Positions 5,445 through 5,689 of a stretch of 5,689 bases of DNA are shown here, piece by piece; position 1 is the stretch's first letter, and the number at the start of each line of letters is the position of its first letter. The notes under the pieces were generated by a model. That model worked only from the letters and a program-made list of their open reading frames with translations. It was not told the DNA's origin and ran no database searches. The stretch spans positions 1 to 5,689 of the forward strand of contig JALQYS010000511.1 in NCBI GenBank assembly GCA_023254015.1, given 5' to 3'. A program made the translations under genes and the position numbers. This DNA is from Paracoccaceae bacterium (GTDB taxonomy: Bacteria; Pseudomonadota; Alphaproteobacteria; Rhodobacterales; Rhodobacteraceae).

Positions 5445-5564
5445 CACGGTCCCGGAAGAAATTCTGGGGCTTTTCATTGGTGTTGGTGGCCCCCGCAAGG
5501 GGATGCCTGTCGGGCTGGAAGGCCAAAGGACAACGCCCTTCATATCTGACGAAGGAGATCAGCC
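5445..5564 (+). promoter_or_regulatory. Structured 5' leader of rpsD, candidate autoregulatory RNA
   Basis: Three consecutive hairpins can be drawn. P1 (5488-5507) is GGC-CCCC-GCAA-GGGG-AT-GCC, with a GNRA tetraloop and a two-base bulge. P2 (5508-5532) is TGTC/GACA enclosing GGC/GCC. P3 (5537-5555) pairs CCTTC with GAAGG of the ribosome binding site across a nine-base loop. An upstream GAAGG (5518-5522) could take CCTTC instead and free the ribosome site. S4 is known to repress translation through its own mRNA leader in E. coli and Bacillus subtilis. That this leader does the same is inference; I do not recognise it as a named motif. Confidence 0.35.
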
Positions 5565-5689
5565 GTGACCAAACGCACGTCTGCCAAGTACAAAATTGAC
5601 CGCCGCATGGGCGAAAACATCTGGGGCCGCGCCAAGTCGCCGGTCAACAAGCGTGAATATGGCCCCGGCCAGCACGGCCAGCGCCGCAA
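5565..5689 (+). CDS. rpsD: 30S ribosomal protein S4 (partial, 5' end only)
   Basis: The first 41 residues, read from a GTG start, give MTKRTSAKYKIDRRMGENIW and then the block SPVNKREYGPGQHGQRR, which is the characteristic N-terminus of alphaproteobacterial S4. S4 is a primary 16S rRNA-binding protein that nucleates assembly of the 30S body, and in several bacteria it represses translation of its own mRNA. The start is fixed by a strong GAAGGAGA site 7-14 bases upstream and by family alignment. The gene has its own sigma-70 promoter and leader. The RNA-binding S4 domain lies beyond the right edge of the window. Confidence 0.96.
   Translation, partial: MTKRTSAKYKIDRRMGENIWGRAKSPVNKREYGPGQHGQRR

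Noticed and set aside
5441..5475. GCCCCA/TGGGGC stem followed by TTTTC, as an attenuator in the rpsD leader
   Set aside because: The left arm lies mostly upstream of the transcription start predicted from the -10 box, so it would not be in the RNA.
5329..5568. 79-codon open frame between the Hint gene and rpsD
   Set aside because: It begins at a TTG without a ribosome site and runs through the C10 tract, the rpsD promoter and its leader.

Overview
This GC-rich window looks like chromosome from an alphaproteobacterium of the Rhodobacter/Paracoccus group (Rhodobacteraceae/Paracoccaceae). The evidence is the N-terminus of ribosomal protein S4, a Rhodobacter-like type I isopentenyl-diphosphate isomerase, a stand-alone Hint-domain protein of the kind common in that family, and an LpxR-type outer-membrane protein. 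The placement comes from recalled family resemblance, not from a search. I see no insertion sequence, tRNA, rRNA, CRISPR array or phage gene.

Layout. Positions 1-1101 (minus strand) carry rpe (ribulose-phosphate 3-epimerase) followed by gph (phosphoglycolate phosphatase). The two overlap by 8 nt, and gph runs off the left edge. Divergent from rpe is idi (1228-1755, plus). It converges on a class II histone-deacetylase-like zinc amidohydrolase (1874-2980, minus), and the 118-bp gap between them is rich in short hairpins. After a 236-bp divergent intergenic region, three plus-strand genes follow: an LpxR-family lipid A 3'-O-deacylase-like beta-barrel (3217-4131), a Hint-domain protein (4262-5332) and the start of rpsD (from 5565).

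The genes are mostly housekeeping or metabolic and do not form one pathway. rpe and gph belong to central carbon metabolism (pentose phosphate or Calvin cycle and phosphoglycolate salvage). idi balances the C5 isoprenoid precursors. The deacetylase-like enzyme probably acts on small acetylated molecules or proteins. The LpxR-like protein would act in the outer membrane. rpsD is a core ribosomal gene with a clear sigma-70 promoter and a leader of about 120 nt.

The parts most worth a second look are the rpsD upstream region and the Hint protein. Upstream of rpsD there is a run of ten C, an inverted repeat over the -35 box, and consecutive potential hairpins with two mutually exclusive pairings that would hide or free the ribosome binding site. 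The Hint protein has an unidentified N-terminal half of about 159 residues followed by a Hint module with its Cys, and it lies behind an A-tract-rich nested inverted repeat. I found no clear evidence of a wholly new multi-gene system.
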